Shown piece by piece: positions 50,362-52,984 of a stretch of DNA of 52,984 nucleotides (its first letter is position 1; every line of letters begins with the position of its first letter). The position numbers and the translations under genes were made by a program. The notes under the pieces are model-generated. The model was not told the DNA's origin, did no database searches, and saw only the letters and a program-made list of their open reading frames with translations. Source of the DNA: an uncultured Nitrospira sp. GTDB taxonomy: Bacteria > Nitrospirota > Nitrospiria > Nitrospirales > Nitrospiraceae. The stretch lies in the NCBI GenBank assembly GCA_902500805.1, contig CABVSA010000017.1, positions 1 through 52,984 on the forward strand, in the 5' to 3' direction.

Positions 50362-52984
50362 ATGGATGTCATCGCAACGCACGGGAATGCGGATTTCGAT
50401 GGCCTCGCCTCAATGGTTGCCGCGAGGAAGCTCTATCCGGGAGCCAAATTGGTCTTGCCGGTTGGAGCACAGGAAGCAGTTCGCAATTTTCTCACCGTTC
50501 ACGACCTTGATCTCAGTAAACTGAAAGAACTCGACCTCCAGCAGATCACGAGGCTCATCCTGGTCGATACTCAGGAGCCGAGCCGGATCGGAACGCTCAC
50601 ATCCTGTCTCGAAAACCCCGCAGTCGAGGTCGTGGTCTTCGATCACCATATTGAATCAGAGTCGGTCTGTGCCGGACGTTCGAAACAATCGGTGGTGGCC
50701 GCGATTGGAGCCACAACAACGCTGCTCATCGAGCAGCTTCAGCGGCGGCATATCCCAGTGACTCCGTTTGAGGCGACCGTGATGGCCCTCGGACTCTATG
50801 AAGAGACCGGCTCATTTACCTTTGCCTCCACGACCAGCCGAGATTTTGAGGCGGGGGCGTTCCTCGTCCAAGCCGGCGCAGATCTGAATATGGTCTCGGA
50901 CACCCTCTACACGCCGCTTGATCCGGATGCCATTGCGCTGCTGAATGATTTCTTAGAACACAGTGATGTGCTGTACCTGGAAGGTCGCAAAGTCCTCGTG
51001 TCCACGAGCACGATCGATCGTTGCCGCGGCGAGGCGGCCGGCGTGGTGCATCGCCTCGCCGAATTGCAGGGAGTTGATGCTGTTGTCGTGGCCGTCATGA
51101 TGGCGGATCGTGTGGAAGTGATCGGAAGGAGTCGTCGACCTGAGATAGACGTCGGTTGGATCGCTCGAGAATTCAAAGGAGGAGGCCATGCCGTCGCGGC
51201 ATCCGCCACAGTCAAAGGGCAGACGCTCTCAGAAATCAAAGAGAAGATCGTTCAGCTGCTGACCACACACTATCGCCCGACCCTGCTGGCCCAGGATGTC
51301 ATGACCCGCCCGGTAAAGGTGATCGAGACGGACACGACCGTTGCTGAAGCCGGACAGCGGATGACGGCCTATGGTCTGAATGTCTTTCCCATCTTGGATG
51401 AGAAGGACCGTTACACGGGGATCGTCAGCAGAGAGTCGATTCAGAAGGCGTTGTTTCATCGGCTGGGTAAGATGGCCGTGCGTGACATCATGCAGACCGA
51501 CGCCTATACCGCACAGCCGGAGACATCCTTTCATGAAATCGAAACCGCCATGATCGAGCGTAACCAGCGATGTGTTCCGATCGTCAAAGAGGCGAAAGTC
51601 GTCGGTGTCATTACCCGAACCGATTTGCTGCGAACGCTTCATGACGATGTGCTGAAAACCGCCAGAACACGCACCATGGGGTCAGACGACCCTGAGGCCG
51701 CGATCGGAGGGCCACACCGTAACGTGAAGGGGCTGTTGCGGAACCGCTTGCCGTATCGTCTTGTGGCCTTGCTTGAGGAAGCGGGACAGCTCGCCGACCG
51801 CTGTGAGGTGTCGTTATTCGTTGTCGGCGGTTGTGTCAGGGATCTGCTGCTGGGTATTCAGAATCTTGACTTGGATCTCGTGGTCGAAGGTGACGGGATC
51901 TCGTTCGCTAGGAAACTTGGCGAGGCATTACAAGCTCGAGTCAAGGTGCATGAGCGATTCGGAACAGCGATGGTGCTGCTGCCGGATGGGCTCAAGCTCG
52001 ATGTGGCCACCGCTCGAACGGAGTACTACGAGTATCCCACTGCCTTGCCGACGGTGGAACAGAGTTCCATCAAGAAAGATCTCTATCGTCGTGACTTCAC
52101 GATCAATGCCTTGGCCGTTCGACTGAACGGGAAGGGGTTCGGTGATGTACAGGACTTCTACGGTGGACAACGAGACTTGAACGAGAAAGTGATCCGTGTC
52201 TTACACGGCCTCAGTTTTGTCGAAGACCCGACGCGCGTATTCCGAGCGATCCGATTTGAAACACGGTTCGGTTTTCATTTGGGTAAGGACACAACCGCGT
52301 TGATTGCGGGCGCGGTCAAGATGAACCTCTTTCACCGACTGTCCGGCCATCGTCTGCTGGAAGAATTGAAGTTGCTCTTCTCTGAACGGGAGCCCACGCA
52401 GTCGATCAAGCGGTTAGCGGATATGGGATTGCTGCGATTCATTCATCCTAAGCTGAGTTCGTCCGACCGCTTGGAGAAGCTCTTGAATGCGATCGATGAA
52501 GCCGTCGATTGGTACCGGCTGCTGTATCTGGACAGGAAGATGGACGTCTGGTTGGTCTATATGATGGGCCTGATCGAGCTGGTGCCGGAGCATCACGTGA
52601 AGGAGATCCTTAAACGATTTCCTTTTTCCGAGCAGGAAGTCACGCGACTGAAAATGGCGCGTGTGGGCTGCCATCACGCCATGCGCCGATTGGCATCGAA
52701 ACGGCCACTTAGGCCGGCAGAGGTGTATCACCTCTTGTCAGGACTGTCCGATGAAACGCTATTACTTCTCATGGCGAAGAGCAAAGGAGACACCGTCAAA
52801 CGCCACGTTTCGGCTTTCCTTACGACGTATCAGCATGTGAAGCCCGTGCTGACCGGTTCTGATTTAAAAGCCATGGGGCTCAAACCGGGACCTCAATTTA
52901 AACAGATACTCGAACAATTGCTTGGAGCGCGTTTGAATGGAGAGGTCAAGACGGAAGCAGAGGAACGACAATTGGCTGAAAAGA
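50362..52984 (+). CDS. DHH phosphoesterase - CBS - poly(A) polymerase/tRNA nucleotidyltransferase fusion (partial, 3' end outside window)
   Basis: At least 874 residues, open at the right edge. The N-terminal DHH domain has THGNADFDGLASM, an isolated Asp in LVDTQEPSR and Asp94-His95-His96 (FDHH), followed by a DHHA1-like GGGHAVAAS motif. A CBS pair spans residues ~310-430 (DVMTRPVKVIETD, RDIMQTDAYTAQP). The nucleotidyltransferase core follows: VVGGCVRDLLLG near 488, the catalytic DLDLVVEGDG, RRDFTINALAV near 575 and RVFRAIRFETRFGF. Such fusions act in tRNA 3'-end A-addition or maturation, and CBS may sense adenine nucleotides. The start is ATG 50362; an ATG at 50354 is out of frame. Confidence 0.92.
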   Translation, partial: MDVIATHGNADFDGLASMVAARKLYPGAKLVLPVGAQEAVRNFLTVHDLDLSKLKELDLQQITRLILVDTQEPSRIGTLTSCLENPAVEVVVFDHHIESESVCAGRSKQSVVAAIGATTTLLIEQLQRRHIPVTPFEATVMALGLYEETGSFTFASTTSRDFEAGAFLVQAGADLNMVSDTLYTPLDPDAIALLNDFLEHSDVLYLEGRKVLVSTSTIDRCRGEAAGVVHRLAELQGVDAVVVAVMMADRVEVIGRSRRPEIDVGWIAREFKGGGHAVAASATVKGQTLSEIKEKIVQLLTTHYRPTLLAQDVMTRPVKVIETDTTVAEAGQRMTAYGLNVFPILDEKDRYTGIVSRESIQKALFHRLGKMAVRDIMQTDAYTAQPETSFHEIETAMIERNQRCVPIVKEAKVVGVITRTDLLRTLHDDVLKTARTRTMGSDDPEAAIGGPHRNVKGLLRNRLPYRLVALLEEAGQLADRCEVSLFVVGGCVRDLLLGIQNLDLDLVVEGDGISFARKLGEALQARVKVHERFGTAMVLLPDGLKLDVATARTEYYEYPTALPTVEQSSIKKDLYRRDFTINALAVRLNGKGFGDVQDFYGGQRDLNEKVIRVLHGLSFVEDPTRVFRAIRFETRFGFHLGKDTTALIAGAVKMNLFHRLSGHRLLEELKLLFSEREPTQSIKRLADMGLLRFIHPKLSSSDRLEKLLNAIDEAVDWYRLLYLDRKMDVWLVYMMGLIELVPEHHVKEILKRFPFSEQEVTRLKMARVGCHHAMRRLASKRPLRPAEVYHLLSGLSDETLLLLMAKSKGDTVKRHVSAFLTTYQHVKPVLTGSDLKAMGLKPGPQFKQILEQLLGARLNGEVKTEAEERQLAEK

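Noticed and set aside
1..52984. tRNA, rRNA, CRISPR arrays, intact transposases, prophage
   Set aside because: None seen on reading both strands; a tRNAscan, CRISPR and IS profile search would be decisive.

Overview
The window reads as a moderately GC-rich chromosome segment of a Gram-negative, didermic bacterium. It encodes outer-membrane beta-barrels, many Sec signal peptides, many lipoproteins and a YdbH/YnbE/YdbL envelope system. The family mix (cupredoxin/propeller proteins, multicopper oxidase, DUF3047, TVP38 plus a mercuric-reductase-like flavoenzyme, DHH-CBS-nucleotidyltransferase fusion, DUF5666, isoamylase-N-like anti-sigma protein) is what I associate with Nitrospira (phylum Nitrospirota). 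That assignment is inferred from gene content and is not proven. No rRNA, tRNA, CRISPR array, intact insertion sequence or prophage was found.

Layout. 1-1.7 kb: trxB (cut by the left edge) and coaE on the minus strand. 1.8-8.2 kb: a secreted parallel beta-helix protein, a small protein, a GH63/MGH1-like glucosidase and a glycogen-debranching-type enzyme. 8.2-11 kb: secreted HbpS/GlcG-like protein, a lipoprotein, DUF3565, a HAMP membrane protein and a prepilin-like protein. 11.2-14.6 kb: ydbH-ynbE-ydbL (AsmA-like lipid-transport bridge). 14.6-20.1 kb: cytosolic sulfite-oxidase-fold enzyme, TVP38 membrane protein with a flavin disulfide reductase and DUF3047, then a lactonase-type propeller. 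20.3-24.2 kb: a two-component system, a sigma factor and a small exported protein. 24.3-27.6 kb: a tightly packed radical SAM / DUF547 / ferritin-like / glycosyltransferase operon.

The most striking block is 27.7-35.1 kb. Two paralogous exported proteins each combine an N-terminal amicyanin-like type-1 copper domain with a C-terminal propeller that carries conserved histidines at blade starts. Between them lies a three-domain multicopper oxidase. A pair of 17-bp palindromic repeats lies upstream of the first propeller gene and another pair upstream of the oxidase. The oxidase also has a near-perfect sigma-54 (-24/-12) promoter 115 bp beyond its repeats. A decayed 3' copy of the neighbouring HEAT-repeat gene between the two halves shows that the locus arose by segmental duplication. 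I propose a regulated periplasmic copper redox system of unknown substrate.

35.1-41.1 kb is an exopolysaccharide-type cluster: HEAT-repeat membrane protein, TPR plus YaiO-like barrel and a TIM-barrel hydrolase-like protein on minus, with a processive GT2 glycosyltransferase divergent on plus. 41.2-46.5 kb holds secreted accessory proteins: a seven-repeat FG-GAP lipoprotein, a Bor-like lipoprotein, DUF5666, an Asp/Arg-rich polyampholyte and an outer-membrane barrel. 46.7-50.2 kb is an ECF sigma factor followed by a predicted anti-sigma protein fused to a glycogen-binding-type domain, a second protein with the same domain, a 143-bp tandem duplication and two more exported charged proteins. The right edge cuts a DHH-CBS-poly(A)polymerase/tRNA nucleotidyltransferase.
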